Below are positions 8,018 through 16,955 of a stretch of 64,000 nt of DNA, piece by piece. The position numbers and the translations under genes were made by a program. The DNA lies in assembly GCF_900240945.1 (NCBI RefSeq), contig NZ_OESG01000014.1, positions 1,222,015-1,286,014 of the forward strand. The letters are read 5' to 3'. Below the pieces are notes generated by a model. It saw only the letters and a list, made by a program, of their open reading frames with translations, searched no databases and was not told the origin of the DNA. Each line of letters opens with the position of its first letter. Within the stretch, counting starts at the first letter, position 1. Source of the DNA: Mycobacterium sp. 3519A. Lineage in GTDB: Bacteria > Actinomycetota > Actinomycetes > Mycobacteriales > Mycobacteriaceae.

Positions 8018-9400
8018 GTGCCAACCACAGTTCCCGTCAACGGTCGCGTCTCACACTGGTTCAGCGACTACCCGTCGTCGCGCCCGCCGCTGCCGGGGGA
8101 CAGGGACGCCGACGTGTGCATCGTCGGCGCCGGATACACCGGGCTGTGGACCGCGTACTACCTGAAGCGCGCCGACCCGTCGCTGCGGATCGCGATCCTC
8201 GAGGCCCGCTTCGCCGGCTTCGGCGCCTCGGGGCGCAACGGCGGGTGGCTGTCCGGGCTGGTGCCGGGTGACCGCAACCGGATGGCCCGGCAGTACGGCC
8301 GCGATGGTGTCATCGCCTGGCAGCGGGCGCTGAATGAGGCCGTCGACGAGGTCATCGACGTCGCCGCCGCCGAGGGCATCGACGCAGGCATCGTCAAGGG
8401 CGGCACCATGCAGATCGCCCGCAACGCCGCGCAGGCGTCGCGGTTGGCCGCCGAGATCGACGAGGAGCTCAGCTGGAAGATCGACGGCATCGCGCCGTTG
8501 ACGAAAGCCGAAGCGGCCGAACGCATTCGGTTCGACGGCGTAGTGTCGGCCTACCACACACCGCATTGCGCGCGGATCCAGCCCGCCCAGTTGGCGCGTG
8601 GCCTGGCCGATGCCGTCGAGCGGCTCGGCGTCGACATCTACGAGAACACCCCCGTCACCACCATCGAGCAGGGCCGCGCGGTGAGCGCGATCGGCACCGT
8701 GCGCGCGCCGATCGTGCTGCGCGCCACCGAGGGGTTCACCGCACGCATGCGTGGGCTGCGGCGCCGCTGGCTGCCGATGAACAGTTCGATGATCGCCACG
8801 GAGCCGATACCGGACAGCCTGTGGGCGTCCATCGGCTGGGACGGCCGCGAAACCGTCGGCGACACGGCGCACGGCTTCTTCTACGCCCAACGCACCGTCG
8901 ACGACCGGATCGCCATCGGCGGGCGCAGCGTGCCCTACCGGTACGCCTCCCGCACCGACGTCGACGGCCGGGTGCCCCAGCGGACGATCGAACACCTCAC
9001 TGCCACACTGCATTCGATCCTGCCGCAGGTGCGCGACATTCCGATCGCCCACGGCTGGTGCGGGGTGCTGGCCGTACCGCGGGACTGGAACGCGGGCGTC
9101 GCGCTCGACAAGTCGTCGGGCCTCGGCTGGGCCGGTGGCTACGTCGGCCACGGCGTCACCGCCACCAACCTCGCCGGCCGCACCCTGGCGGACCTGGTGC
9201 TCGATCGGCCGGGGCCGCACACCCAACTGCCGTGGGTCGGCCACCAGGCGCGCAATTGGGAACCTGAACCGCTGCGCTGGATCGGCGTGCGTGGCATGTA
9301 CCTGGCCTACAAGGCCGCCGACTGGCACGAGGGTCGCGGCCGCTCGACGACGTCACCCGTCGCGGTCGTCGCGGACAGGATCGCCGGCAGGCCGCACTAG
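8018..9400 (+). CDS. FAD-dependent amine oxidase/DAO-family oxidoreductase
   Basis: A 460-residue flavoenzyme. The frame is open from 7214, but GTG 8018 gives the usual length and places the dinucleotide motif VCIVGAGYTGLWTAYYL about 35 residues in. A second FAD-contact block is FGASGRNGGW, typical of the glycine/D-amino-acid oxidase family and of gamma-glutamylputrescine oxidase (PuuB)-like enzymes. The C-terminal GWCGVLAVPRDWNAGV and GYVGHGVTATNLAGR complete the fold. It probably oxidises an amine or amino acid. The substrate is not evident. Its stop codon shares the palindrome CTAG with the convergent gene. Confidence 0.87.
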   Translation: MPTTVPVNGRVSHWFSDYPSSRPPLPGDRDADVCIVGAGYTGLWTAYYLKRADPSLRIAILEARFAGFGASGRNGGWLSGLVPGDRNRMARQYGRDGVIAWQRALNEAVDEVIDVAAAEGIDAGIVKGGTMQIARNAAQASRLAAEIDEELSWKIDGIAPLTKAEAAERIRFDGVVSAYHTPHCARIQPAQLARGLADAVERLGVDIYENTPVTTIEQGRAVSAIGTVRAPIVLRATEGFTARMRGLRRRWLPMNSSMIATEPIPDSLWASIGWDGRETVGDTAHGFFYAQRTVDDRIAIGGRSVPYRYASRTDVDGRVPQRTIEHLTATLHSILPQVRDIPIAHGWCGVLAVPRDWNAGVALDKSSGLGWAGGYVGHGVTATNLAGRTLADLVLDRPGPHTQLPWVGHQARNWEPEPLRWIGVRGMYLAYKAADWHEGRGRSTTSPVAVVADRIAGRPH

Positions 9401-9867
9401 CCCTCGGCTTTCTCCTTGAGTCGGTGCAGCGTCATCTTGATGTGCTCGACGTTGGCCGACGTGCGGTCCTTGACCCCGGTGGTGAACCGCGACGGTTTGA
9501 CGATCCATCCGGGCCGACGGTCCCAGGTCCGCTCGGTCACTTTGCAACCGCCGTCGACGGGCTCGATGTCGTAACGCCAGCGGGCCACCGGGATGACCCC
9601 GCCGGTCTTGACGTCGAAGGCGAATGTGCGGCCGGGCTGCGCATCGGTGACCGTGCACACGGTGCTCCACCGGTACAGGCCGTTGCGGTTCAGTCCTCTG
9701 AACACCGCGCCCGGGCGCGCAGCATCGCCCTTGCGCCACTTCATCGTCTGGACCTCCTCGGCGAGCGACGCCAGCGACGTGAGGTCGGTGATCAGGGCGT
9801 AGACGGCCTGCGGGTCGGCATTGACGACGACCTCTGCCTGTGCGTCGGCCGGCATCTGGTCAGTCAT
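9397..9867 (-). CDS. SRPBCC (polyketide cyclase/START-like) protein
   Basis: A 156-residue protein with the helix-grip pattern of the SRPBCC superfamily: an N-terminal AEVVVNADPQAVYALITD, a central WSTVCTVTDAQPGRTFAFDV, and a long C-terminal helix ending in MTLHRLKEKAEG. Such proteins hold a hydrophobic ligand in a deep cavity. No catalytic residues can be assigned. The start at 9867 is the first Met of the conserved region; the longer upstream frame runs over the divergent DUF427 gene and is rejected. Its TAG stop overlaps the FAD oxidase stop within CTAG. Confidence 0.82.
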   Translation of the reverse strand: MTDQMPADAQAEVVVNADPQAVYALITDLTSLASLAEEVQTMKWRKGDAARPGAVFRGLNRNGLYRWSTVCTVTDAQPGRTFAFDVKTGGVIPVARWRYDIEPVDGGCKVTERTWDRRPGWIVKPSRFTTGVKDRTSANVEHIKMTLHRLKEKAEG

Positions 9868-9927
9868 GGCCCGATGGTATCGACGGAGCTGCGGAACACG
9901 GGCCGCGGGGAGCGCGTTGCCACAGTT

Positions 9928-10302
9928 ATGAGTGACCGACCCGGACTGCAGCCGACCGCCTCCCATCCGATCACCGTCGAACCCACGGGCAAGCACGTCA
10001 CCGTGCGGGTCAACGGCGAACTGGTGGCCGAGACCGACGAGGCGCTGACACTGCAGGAGTCCACCTATCCGGCGGTGCAGTACATCCCGCTGCGCGACGT
10101 GGTCGCCGAACGGCTGAAGCCGAGCGACACCGAGACGTACTGCCCGTACAAGGGCGATGCAAGCTACTACCACGTTGTCACCGAAGCCGGCGACACGATT
10201 GAGGACGCGATCTGGACCTACCGGGAGCCCTACCCCGCGGTGGGGCAGATCGCGAGCCACGTCGCGTTCTATCCCAACAAAGCGGACATCGCCGTCGCAT
10301 AG
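9928..10302 (+). CDS. DUF427 protein (Rv0140-type)
   Basis: A 124-residue single-domain DUF427 protein. Characteristic blocks are VTVRVNGELVAETDEAL, YCPYKGDASYYHV and AIWTYREPYPAVGQIASHVAFYP. The ATG at 9928 gives the size expected from M. tuberculosis Rv0140. The function of the family is unknown. It is followed after 9 bp by the DNA glycosylase gene on the same strand, as in Rv0140-Rv0142. Confidence 0.87.
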   Translation: MSDRPGLQPTASHPITVEPTGKHVTVRVNGELVAETDEALTLQESTYPAVQYIPLRDVVAERLKPSDTETYCPYKGDASYYHVVTEAGDTIEDAIWTYREPYPAVGQIASHVAFYPNKADIAVA

Positions 10303-10311
10303 ATTGGACCG

Positions 10312-11223
10312 GTGCATCGATCGGTCAGCGTCGCCTTCGCCGGGCCTGTCAGTCCGGGGCTGACGTTGTCGCCGCTGCGGCGCGGCCGTAACGATCCGTG
10401 CTATCACGACGCGGCCGACGGCGCGATCTGGCGGACCAGCCTGATGCGCAGCGGACCCGTCACCGCGCGGCTGACGAAGCCCGCACCGGACACCGTCGAC
10501 TGTGAGGTATGGGGAACGGGCGCAACGGAATTCGTCGAAACGCTGCCGGGGCTGCTCGGCGCCGACGACGACACGTCCGGCTTCGCACCGACAGAGCCGA
10601 CCATCGCCGCGGCCCACCGGCGGATGCCGCACCTACGGCTGGGCCGCACCGGTCGCGTGCTGGAAGCACTGGTTCCGGCCATCCTCGAACAACGGGTGTA
10701 CGGCAAGGACGCGCGGCGTGCGTGGCGGGCGCTGGTGACGAAATTCGGCGCGCCCGCGCCTGGTCCGGCCCCTGAACACATGCGCGTGCCGCCGCCCGCG
10801 GACGTGTGGCGGCGCATCCCGTCGTGGGAGTTCCACCGCGCCAATGTCGACCCGGGACGGGCGCGAACCATTGTCGGCTGTGCGCAGCGCGCTGATTCGC
10901 TCGAGCGGTTGACCGCCCGCACGCCGGAGGCCGCCCGCGCGGCGATGATGTCACTGCCCGGCGTCGGCATCTGGACGGCCGCTGAGACCGCGCAACGGGC
11001 GTTCGGCGACGCCGACGCGCTCAGTGTCGGGGACTTCCACCTGGCGAAGATGGTGGGGTGGCGGCTGCTGGGCCACCCCATCGACGATCCGGCGATGGAG
11101 GAGTTGCTCGAGCCGTTGCGGCCGCACCGGCACCGCGCCGTGCGACTGCTCGAAGTCACCGGGCCCGCACACGCACCGCGCCGGGCCCCGCGGCAGGCCA
11201 TCCCGAAACTGCGCGCCATCTAG
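10312..11223 (+). CDS. AlkA-like HhH-GPD DNA-3-methyladenine glycosylase
   Basis: A 303-residue base-excision-repair glycosylase homologue starting at GTG 10312. The C-terminal half has the helix-hairpin-helix SLPGVGIWTAAETA followed by the GPD region GDADALSVGDFHLAK, where the Asp of GDFHL is the expected catalytic residue. The N-terminal half fits the AlkA beta domain, with residues contacting the lesion. It would excise alkylated purines in the cytoplasm. Order and length match M. tuberculosis Rv0142. Confidence 0.87.
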   Translation: MHRSVSVAFAGPVSPGLTLSPLRRGRNDPCYHDAADGAIWRTSLMRSGPVTARLTKPAPDTVDCEVWGTGATEFVETLPGLLGADDDTSGFAPTEPTIAAAHRRMPHLRLGRTGRVLEALVPAILEQRVYGKDARRAWRALVTKFGAPAPGPAPEHMRVPPPADVWRRIPSWEFHRANVDPGRARTIVGCAQRADSLERLTARTPEAARAAMMSLPGVGIWTAAETAQRAFGDADALSVGDFHLAKMVGWRLLGHPIDDPAMEELLEPLRPHRHRAVRLLEVTGPAHAPRRAPRQAIPKLRAI

Positions 11224-11262
11224 CGGCGAATACCTCAAGCGGACCGTGGGTACACCGGGCCC

Positions 11263-11820
11263 ATGACTTCATTCACAGTTCCCGGTCTTGACGAGAAAAG
11301 CGCCAACAAAGTCGCCGATCTGCTGCAAAAGCAGCTGAGCACCTACAACGACCTGCACCTCACGCTCAAGCATGTGCACTGGAACGTTGTCGGCCCGAAC
11401 TTCATCGGTGTGCACGAGATGATCGACCCGCAGGTCGAGTTGGTCCGCGGCTACGCCGACGAGGTCGCCGAGCGCATCGCCACGCTCGGCAAGTCGCCGC
11501 TCGGCACGCCTGGCGCGATCCTCAAGGACCGCACCTGGGACGACTACTCGGTCGAGCGCGACACCGTGCAGGCCCACCTCGCCGCGCTGGACCTGGTCTA
11601 CAACGGCGTCATCGAGGACACCCGTAAGTGCATCGAGACGCTCGAGGATCTCGACCTGGTGTCGCAGGACATGATCATCAGCCACGCCGGGGAGCTGGAG
11701 AAGTTCCAGTGGTTCATGCGGGCCCATCTGGAGAACTCCGGCGGCCAGTTGGCGAACGAGGGTGCACGCACCGAGAAGGCGGCGGCGAGCCGGGCCAAGA
11801 AGAAGGCGCCGGTCAAGTAA
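11263..11820 (+). CDS. dps: Dps, DNA protection during starvation protein
   Basis: A 185-residue ferritin-like protein very close to M. smegmatis Dps1 as I remember it. The inter-subunit ferroxidase centre is visible in HWNVVGPNFIGVHEMIDPQVE and in YADEVAERI. The C-terminal tail is rich in Lys/Ala (KAAASRAKKKAPVK) and fits the DNA-binding tail of the mycobacterial protein. The protein forms dodecamers that oxidise and store iron and coat DNA under starvation or peroxide stress. The ATG at 11263 is the first plausible start after the glycosylase stop. M. tuberculosis lacks this gene. Confidence 0.95.
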   Translation: MTSFTVPGLDEKSANKVADLLQKQLSTYNDLHLTLKHVHWNVVGPNFIGVHEMIDPQVELVRGYADEVAERIATLGKSPLGTPGAILKDRTWDDYSVERDTVQAHLAALDLVYNGVIEDTRKCIETLEDLDLVSQDMIISHAGELEKFQWFMRAHLENSGGQLANEGARTEKAAASRAKKKAPVK

Positions 11821-11823
11821 CCG

Positions 11824-12597
11824 CTACGTGGTGGCGCGCTCCTCCAGGGCATCGTCGCGCACCGGACGGTCGGCCAGTTCCTCGTTGCGGCCGAACAGGA
11901 ACGGATACGCGATGCCCGCGATGGCCGCGCCCAACAGGGGCGCAAGCCAGAACACCCACAACTGGCCGGGCGCGCCGTCGCCGTTGAAGAACGCGACGCC
12001 GGTCGACCGCGCCGGATTCACCGACGTGTTGGAGATCGGAATCGAGATCAGGTGAATCAGCGTCAACGTCAATCCGATTGACAGGCCTGCGAATCCCTTC
12101 GGTGCGCGATCGTCGGTCGAGCCAAGGATGACCAGCAGGAACACGCCGGTGAGCAGGACCTCCGCGACGATCACCGCCCACATCGAATAGCCGCCGGGGG
12201 AGTGGTCGCCAAAACCGTTGGCAGCCATGTGTCCTGTTGCGGTCCAGCCCTCCTGACCCTTGGCCACCACGTAGATCATCATGCCTGCCGCAAGACCGGC
12301 AATCACCTGTGTGATCCAGTAGCCGGGCACCGCCCTCCACTCCACGCGCCGGGCCAGCGCCGCGCCGAGCGTGACCGCGGGGTTGAAGTGGCCGCCGGAG
12401 ATGGTGCCGAACGCGTAGACGCCGGTGAGCACCGTCAGACCGAAAGCCAGTGAGACACCGAGGAACCCGATGCCGAGTGAGGTGCCGTCCGAGGTGAATT
12501 TCGCGGCGAATACTGCCGCGCCACAGCCGCCGAACACCAGCCAGAACGTGCCGATGAACTCCGCTGCCAATCGATGCAGCATGGTCGGTTCGCGCAT
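11824..12597 (-). CDS. aqpZ: Aquaporin Z-like water/solute channel
   Basis: A 257-residue major intrinsic protein with both pore motifs: SGGHFNPAVTLG in the first half-helix and SNTSVNPARSTG in the second. Six membrane helices are visible, including LAAEFIGTFWLVFGGCGAAV and LWVFWLAPLLGAAIAGIAYPF. The start ATG at 12597 is preceded by GGAGGAG. The longer open frame above it runs into the ClC gene and is not coding there. The 3' end faces dps with only a 3-bp gap. Transport of water or small neutral solutes across the inner membrane is expected. Confidence 0.93.
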   Translation of the reverse strand: MREPTMLHRLAAEFIGTFWLVFGGCGAAVFAAKFTSDGTSLGIGFLGVSLAFGLTVLTGVYAFGTISGGHFNPAVTLGAALARRVEWRAVPGYWITQVIAGLAAGMMIYVVAKGQEGWTATGHMAANGFGDHSPGGYSMWAVIVAEVLLTGVFLLVILGSTDDRAPKGFAGLSIGLTLTLIHLISIPISNTSVNPARSTGVAFFNGDGAPGQLWVFWLAPLLGAAIAGIAYPFLFGRNEELADRPVRDDALEERATT

Positions 12598-12716
12598 GCG
12601 TGACTCCTCCGTTGGATGTGACGCCTGTGCGAAAAGGGTGGCACGTTTGCCCGCGATGACGCGTACGTCGTATCCGTATTGTGCCGCAACGGAAACTAAC
12701 GCGACTGCACCGTGAC

Positions 12717-14015
12717 CTACTGATCGGGGTTGGGCGGCATCCGATCCCGCAGGCTGTCGTAGATCGGCAGTGAGCCGATGAGGTTCGCGACGAGCACCGC
12801 CGCCGCGGTCGCGGCCATCATCGGCACCAGCGTCGCAGTGGTGGCGGTCATTTCGGTGACGACGACCATCCCGGTCACCGGCGCGCGCACGGTGGCTCCG
12901 AAGAACGCAGCCATTCCGACGAGTGCCATCGGGACCGCCAACTGCGTTGCGTCCGTGGGCCATACCGCGTTGAAGAGAGCGGTGAACAGCAGCCCCCACA
13001 GCGCGCCGACCGCCAGCAATGGCGCGAACAACCCGCCCGGCACCGGCACCGAATACGACAGCGGGCCTGCGAGGAAACGCACCGCGAGGATCCCGATGAT
13101 CACGGACAGCGCGAGACCGTGGCCACCGAGGATCCGCTCGGTCAGATCGTCGCCGCCGCCCACCGACAACGGGTACACGAACATCGCGAGGCCGACGACG
13201 GCACCGATGACGGCCGCCTTCGCCACAGGTGGGACCCGCTGTATCGCACCGACGCGGTCGAGGAACCACAACACCAGCCCGTTATAGGCGGCACCAAGCA
13301 GTCCGGTCAGCAACCCGAACACGATGAAGACGGGTAGCCATGCGAGAGCGGGATCGGCCAACGGTTCGACGTCGAAGTCGGCGTGGTTGCCGAGCACCAG
13401 TCGGGAGCATGCGACCGCGGTGGCAGCCGAGAATAGAGTCGCGAGAACGGTTTTCAACCGGAACGACTTGGTCACCTCTTCGAGGGTGAACAGCGCTCCG
13501 CCGATCGGTGCGTTGAACGCGACCGCAAGGCCTGCGCCACCCAACGCCGTCTGCATCATCCTTATCTCGGGATCCGGCAGTCGTGCTCGCCGCGCTGTCT
13601 CGGCGCCGATGGCCGCGCCGATGTGCACCGTCGGTCCCTCGCGGCCCAACACCAAACCCGACCCGATGCTCAGCACACCGCCGATGAACTTCGCCGGAAC
13701 CAACCGGATGAGCGGTGGTTCGGCCTGGCCCAAAAAGACGGCCTCCACGTGGGGGATACCGCTGCCCGCTGCCAGTGGTTCCCACCGCACGATCAACGCT
13801 GCCAGCGTCGCGCCTGCGGCGGCCGCGGCAATCGGCACCAGCCAACCCGGACCCGGCAGCTGGTGCGCCCAGTCGACGAGATCGATGCGTAGGTCGTCGG
13901 CCTTCTCCAGGCACCACCGGAAGGCGCCGCCGACGAAGCCGATGACGACACCCGCGATGATCGCGGTGACGCAGATGTGCACCGAACCCCGCATCGAATC
14001 GTCGGGTTCGGGCAT
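12717..14015 (-). CDS. ClC-family chloride channel/transporter (Rv0143c-type)
   Basis: A 432-residue ClC protein with the anion-selectivity motifs in order: GSGIP, GREGP and GGLFAP. Glu of GREGP is the gating glutamate, and a second Glu in FTLEEV matches the internal proton glutamate of ClC exchangers, so it may be an H+/Cl- antiporter. No CBS domains are present. About 10-12 membrane segments are evident. It starts 9 bp after the thioesterase stop, suggesting a two-gene operon. The protein matches Rv0143c of M. tuberculosis in type and place. Confidence 0.92.
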   Translation of the reverse strand: MPEPDDSMRGSVHICVTAIIAGVVIGFVGGAFRWCLEKADDLRIDLVDWAHQLPGPGWLVPIAAAAAGATLAALIVRWEPLAAGSGIPHVEAVFLGQAEPPLIRLVPAKFIGGVLSIGSGLVLGREGPTVHIGAAIGAETARRARLPDPEIRMMQTALGGAGLAVAFNAPIGGALFTLEEVTKSFRLKTVLATLFSAATAVACSRLVLGNHADFDVEPLADPALAWLPVFIVFGLLTGLLGAAYNGLVLWFLDRVGAIQRVPPVAKAAVIGAVVGLAMFVYPLSVGGGDDLTERILGGHGLALSVIIGILAVRFLAGPLSYSVPVPGGLFAPLLAVGALWGLLFTALFNAVWPTDATQLAVPMALVGMAAFFGATVRAPVTGMVVVTEMTATTATLVPMMAATAAAVLVANLIGSLPIYDSLRDRMPPNPDQ

Positions 14016-14024
14016 GTGCGGATG

Positions 14025-14840
14025 TTATCCGAGACAAGCCGTGACGCGCGCGATGACCGCCGCCTTGCCGGTGTCGTCGACGGCCCGCGCCTCCGCGACA
14101 CCGGTGCTGCGGCCGATCCGCAAAGCGGTTCCCTCGTAACGGGATTGGGGGCCATTGGGCGAGACACGGAATTGACGCAGGAAATTCACCCGAAGCGACG
14201 CGGTCTGCAGCGGCTGGACCCCGCGGCCGTCGTTGACCGCCGCCGACCCCACCAACTCCACCGCCATCGCCGAGACGCCGCCGTGCACGATGCCCAGGCT
14301 GTTGTTGAGCACCGGATCGCGGTCCTGCACAAGCACTTTGGCCGCACCGCCGCTCTCGGCGACGCGGACCGCCATCCGGTCGGCCAGCGACCCGGCAGGC
14401 GGCAGACCCGTCGGCCCTTCGGGCCACGCGGCGAGGTGGCCGGGCGCGGCAATGTAGAAGGACCGCACGGTCGCGGTGCCGATCACCGCGTCGCGCAGCG
14501 TCAGTTCGCACAGGCTCAGCGCGGTGCGGCCCGTGGGTCCACACGGTCGGCCGGTCGCGAACACCGGCACCTCCGGCGCCGACTCGAGGTGCGTCAGCGC
14601 GTCCGGTGCCAGTTCGAGCGACAACTCGCTGCTGACCGTCCACTCGCCCTGGCCCCGGCGGTGGTGGTTGACCAGGCCGCCGATGTGGTCGACGAGCATC
14701 GCCAGCGTCGCGACGGTGGGCGTCCCGGTCAGCGGGTTGACCATGCCGCCCGCCGGTATGGACGCGACGCAACGCTGCGGGCCCTCCTCGGGCGTCTCGA
14801 TGCCGAAGCGGCCCAACGGCGTGTTCAAGGGATGTGACAT
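14025..14840 (-). CDS. Hotdog-fold acyl-CoA thioesterase (tandem PaaI-like)
   Basis: About 271 residues starting at ATG 14840 (MSHPLNTPLGRFG). The longer frame to 14990 overlaps the copper operator and the divergent ATPase and is rejected. Two hotdog halves are visible. The second has the 4HBT signature NNSLGIVHGGVSAMAVELVG, with the His-Gly-Gly typical of acyl-CoA thioesterases. It likely hydrolyses an acyl- or aryl-acyl-CoA. Divergent from copB and immediately upstream of the ClC gene. Confidence 0.8.
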   Translation of the reverse strand: MSHPLNTPLGRFGIETPEEGPQRCVASIPAGGMVNPLTGTPTVATLAMLVDHIGGLVNHHRRGQGEWTVSSELSLELAPDALTHLESAPEVPVFATGRPCGPTGRTALSLCELTLRDAVIGTATVRSFYIAAPGHLAAWPEGPTGLPPAGSLADRMAVRVAESGGAAKVLVQDRDPVLNNSLGIVHGGVSAMAVELVGSAAVNDGRGVQPLQTASLRVNFLRQFRVSPNGPQSRYEGTALRIGRSTGVAEARAVDDTGKAAVIARVTACLG

Positions 14841-14872
14841 CGCCGTCCAGAGTGGCGCGGACAAGGCTGGGC

Positions 14873-14893
14873 ATATACCCCTAGGGGGTATAT
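14873..14893. promoter_or_regulatory. RicR/CsoR-type copper operator
   Basis: A 21-bp inverted repeat with 9-bp arms (ATATACCCC / GGGGTATAT) around TAG. It contains TACCC-N5-GGGTA exactly (14876-14890), the palindrome reported for the M. tuberculosis RicR copper regulon and similar to CsoR sites. It overlaps a good -10 hexamer, TATAGT at 14891-14896, that drives the copper ATPase. A copper-sensing repressor bound here would block RNA polymerase and release when loaded with Cu(I). The repressor gene is not in this window. Confidence 0.82.
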
Positions 14894-14896
14894 AGT
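14891..14896 (+). promoter_or_regulatory. -10 element of the copB promoter
   Basis: TATAGT matches the mycobacterial SigA -10 consensus (TANNNT). Transcription would begin 6-8 bases downstream, almost exactly at the ATG of 14904. This predicts a leaderless mRNA, a form common in mycobacteria, and explains the lack of a ribosome binding site. Confidence 0.5.
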
Positions 14897-14903
14897 GAAC
14901 GCC

Positions 14904-16955
14904 ATGACTGAGGTCACGCACTCGCAGCACCAGGCGCACGCCGATCACGCCGAGCACGCTGGGCACGGCCACGGCGGCCACGCGGACCACGTCGCGCAGT
15001 TCCGCAGGTTGTTCTGGACCATGCTGGCGCTGGCCGTGCCCACGGTCGCCCTGTCCGGCATGTTCGCGATGATCCTCGGCTATCAGCTGCCTGAGTTCGC
15101 CGGCTCGCGGTGGGTGTCGCCGCTTCTAGGCACCGTGATGTATCTGTGGGGCGGCAGACCGTTCCTCACCGGTGCAGTCGGCGAAATCCGTTCCCGCACA
15201 CCGGGAATGATGCTGCTGATCGGGTTGGCCATCACGGTCGCGTTCGTCGCCTCATGGGGTGCCAGCCTCGGCGTGCTGCCGCACAATCTCGACTTCTGGT
15301 GGGAGTTGGCGCTGCTGATCGTGATCATGCTGCTCGGCCACTGGATCGAGATGCGGTCGCTGGCGCAGACGACCTCGGCGCTGGACTCGTTGGCGGCGCT
15401 ACTGCCCGACGAGGCCGAGCGCGTGACGGCCGACGGTACCGAGACGGTGGCACCGTCGGACCTCGGCGTCGACGACATGGTGATCGTGCGGCCAGGCGGC
15501 AGCGTGCCCGCCGACGGTGTCATCGTCGACGGCGCCGCCGAGATGGACGAGTCGATGGTGACCGGCGAATCGCGGACCGTGCGCCGTGGCGTCGGCGACA
15601 CCGTGGTGGCAGGCACCGTCGCCACCGACTCCGGGCTGCGGGTCAAGGTCACCGCGGTCGGCGACGACACCGCGCTGGCAGGCATCCAACGGTTGGTGAC
15701 GGAGGCGCAGAACTCTTCCTCGCGGGCGCAGCGGCTGGCCGACAGGGCGGCGGCCTGGCTGTTTTGGTTCGCATTGGGCGCCGCGATCCTGACCGCGGCG
15801 GTATGGGGTGTGATCGGAGCGCCCCAGGAGGCCGTCATCCGCGCCATCACCGTCCTGGTGATCGCCTGCCCGCACGCCCTCGGCCTGGCCATCCCGCTGG
15901 TGGTGTCGATCGCCACCGAACGCGCCGCCCGCGGCGGCGTGCTGATCAAGGATCGGTTGGCCCTGGAGAGCATGCGCACCGTCGGTGCGGTGCTGTTCGA
16001 CAAGACCGGCACGCTGACCAAGGGCGAGCCGACGGTGACGGGCGTCGTGGCGACCGGGAACCGGACGGAGGACGACGTGCTGGCGCTCGCCGCGGCAGCG
16101 GAGTCGGACTCCGAACATCCGCTCGCCAAGGCCATCGTGGCCGCGGCGCGTCGCCGCGACCTGACCGTGCCGGCGTCGGCGGAGTTCAGCTCGTCACCCG
16201 CAGTCGGTGTGACCGCGCGCGTCGACGGCATGTCGGTGCGGGTCGGCGGGCCCCGGCTGCTGGAGGAGACGGGCCGCACGGAGCTGGCCGGCGTCACCGA
16301 ATGGCGCGAGCAGGGCGCGATCATCCTGCACGTCCTCGTCGACGGCGACGTCGCGGGCGCGCTGGCGCTGGCCGACGAGGTGCGGGAGGAATCCCGGCAA
16401 GCCGTCGACGCGCTGCACCGGCTTGGCGTCCACGTGGTGATGATCACAGGCGACGCGCAGCCGGTCGCGGAGGCCGTCGCAGGCCAACTCGGCATCGACC
16501 GGGTCTTCGCAGGTGTGCGGCCTGAGGACAAGTCCGCCAAGGTGGCGCAGCTGCAGGACGAGGGCCTAAAAGTGGCGATGGTCGGCGACGGGGTCAACGA
16601 CGCGCCGGCGCTGGCCCAGGCAGACGTCGGGATCGCGATCGGCGCGGGCACCGATGTCGCGATCGCGTCGGCCGGTGTGATCCTGGCCAGTTCGGATCCC
16701 CGCTCGGTGCTGTCGGTGATTGCGCTATCGAAGGCGTCCTATCGGAAAATGAAGCAAAACCTTTGGTGGGCAGCGGGATACAACTTGATTTCGGTGCCGC
16801 TGGCGGCGGGCGTATTGGCCCCGATCGGCTTCGTCATGCCGATGTCGGTGGGTGCGATCTTGATGTCGATCTCGACCGTCGTGGTGGCCGCCAATGCCCA
16901 ATTGCTCCGACGGTTGGACCTGCGGCCAGAGGTCAGTGTGACGAACGTTTCCTAA
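14904..16955 (+). CDS. copB: CopB-type copper-translocating P-type ATPase
   Basis: About 683 residues. The frame also has an in-frame GTG at 14895, but the promoter position favours ATG 14904 as a leaderless start. The N-terminus is a His-rich metal-binding segment (HSQHQAHADHAEHAGHGHGG) instead of the CxxC domains of CopA. The membrane motif is CPH (IACPHALGLA), the hallmark of P1B-3 CopB pumps. TGES, the phosphorylation loop DKTGTLT, SEHPLAKAI and the hinge GDGVNDAPAL are all present. It should export Cu from the cytoplasm using ATP. Control by a RicR/CsoR-like repressor is indicated by the operator just upstream. Confidence 0.93.
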   Translation: MTEVTHSQHQAHADHAEHAGHGHGGHADHVAQFRRLFWTMLALAVPTVALSGMFAMILGYQLPEFAGSRWVSPLLGTVMYLWGGRPFLTGAVGEIRSRTPGMMLLIGLAITVAFVASWGASLGVLPHNLDFWWELALLIVIMLLGHWIEMRSLAQTTSALDSLAALLPDEAERVTADGTETVAPSDLGVDDMVIVRPGGSVPADGVIVDGAAEMDESMVTGESRTVRRGVGDTVVAGTVATDSGLRVKVTAVGDDTALAGIQRLVTEAQNSSSRAQRLADRAAAWLFWFALGAAILTAAVWGVIGAPQEAVIRAITVLVIACPHALGLAIPLVVSIATERAARGGVLIKDRLALESMRTVGAVLFDKTGTLTKGEPTVTGVVATGNRTEDDVLALAAAAESDSEHPLAKAIVAAARRRDLTVPASAEFSSSPAVGVTARVDGMSVRVGGPRLLEETGRTELAGVTEWREQGAIILHVLVDGDVAGALALADEVREESRQAVDALHRLGVHVVMITGDAQPVAEAVAGQLGIDRVFAGVRPEDKSAKVAQLQDEGLKVAMVGDGVNDAPALAQADVGIAIGAGTDVAIASAGVILASSDPRSVLSVIALSKASYRKMKQNLWWAAGYNLISVPLAAGVLAPIGFVMPMSVGAILMSISTVVVAANAQLLRRLDLRPEVSVTNVS

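Noticed and set aside
11824..13269. Minus-strand frame of 481 codons including aqpZ
   Set aside because: The part above 12597 overlaps the ClC gene in another frame and is Arg-rich shadow. The ribosome binding site at the inner ATG sets the aquaporin start.
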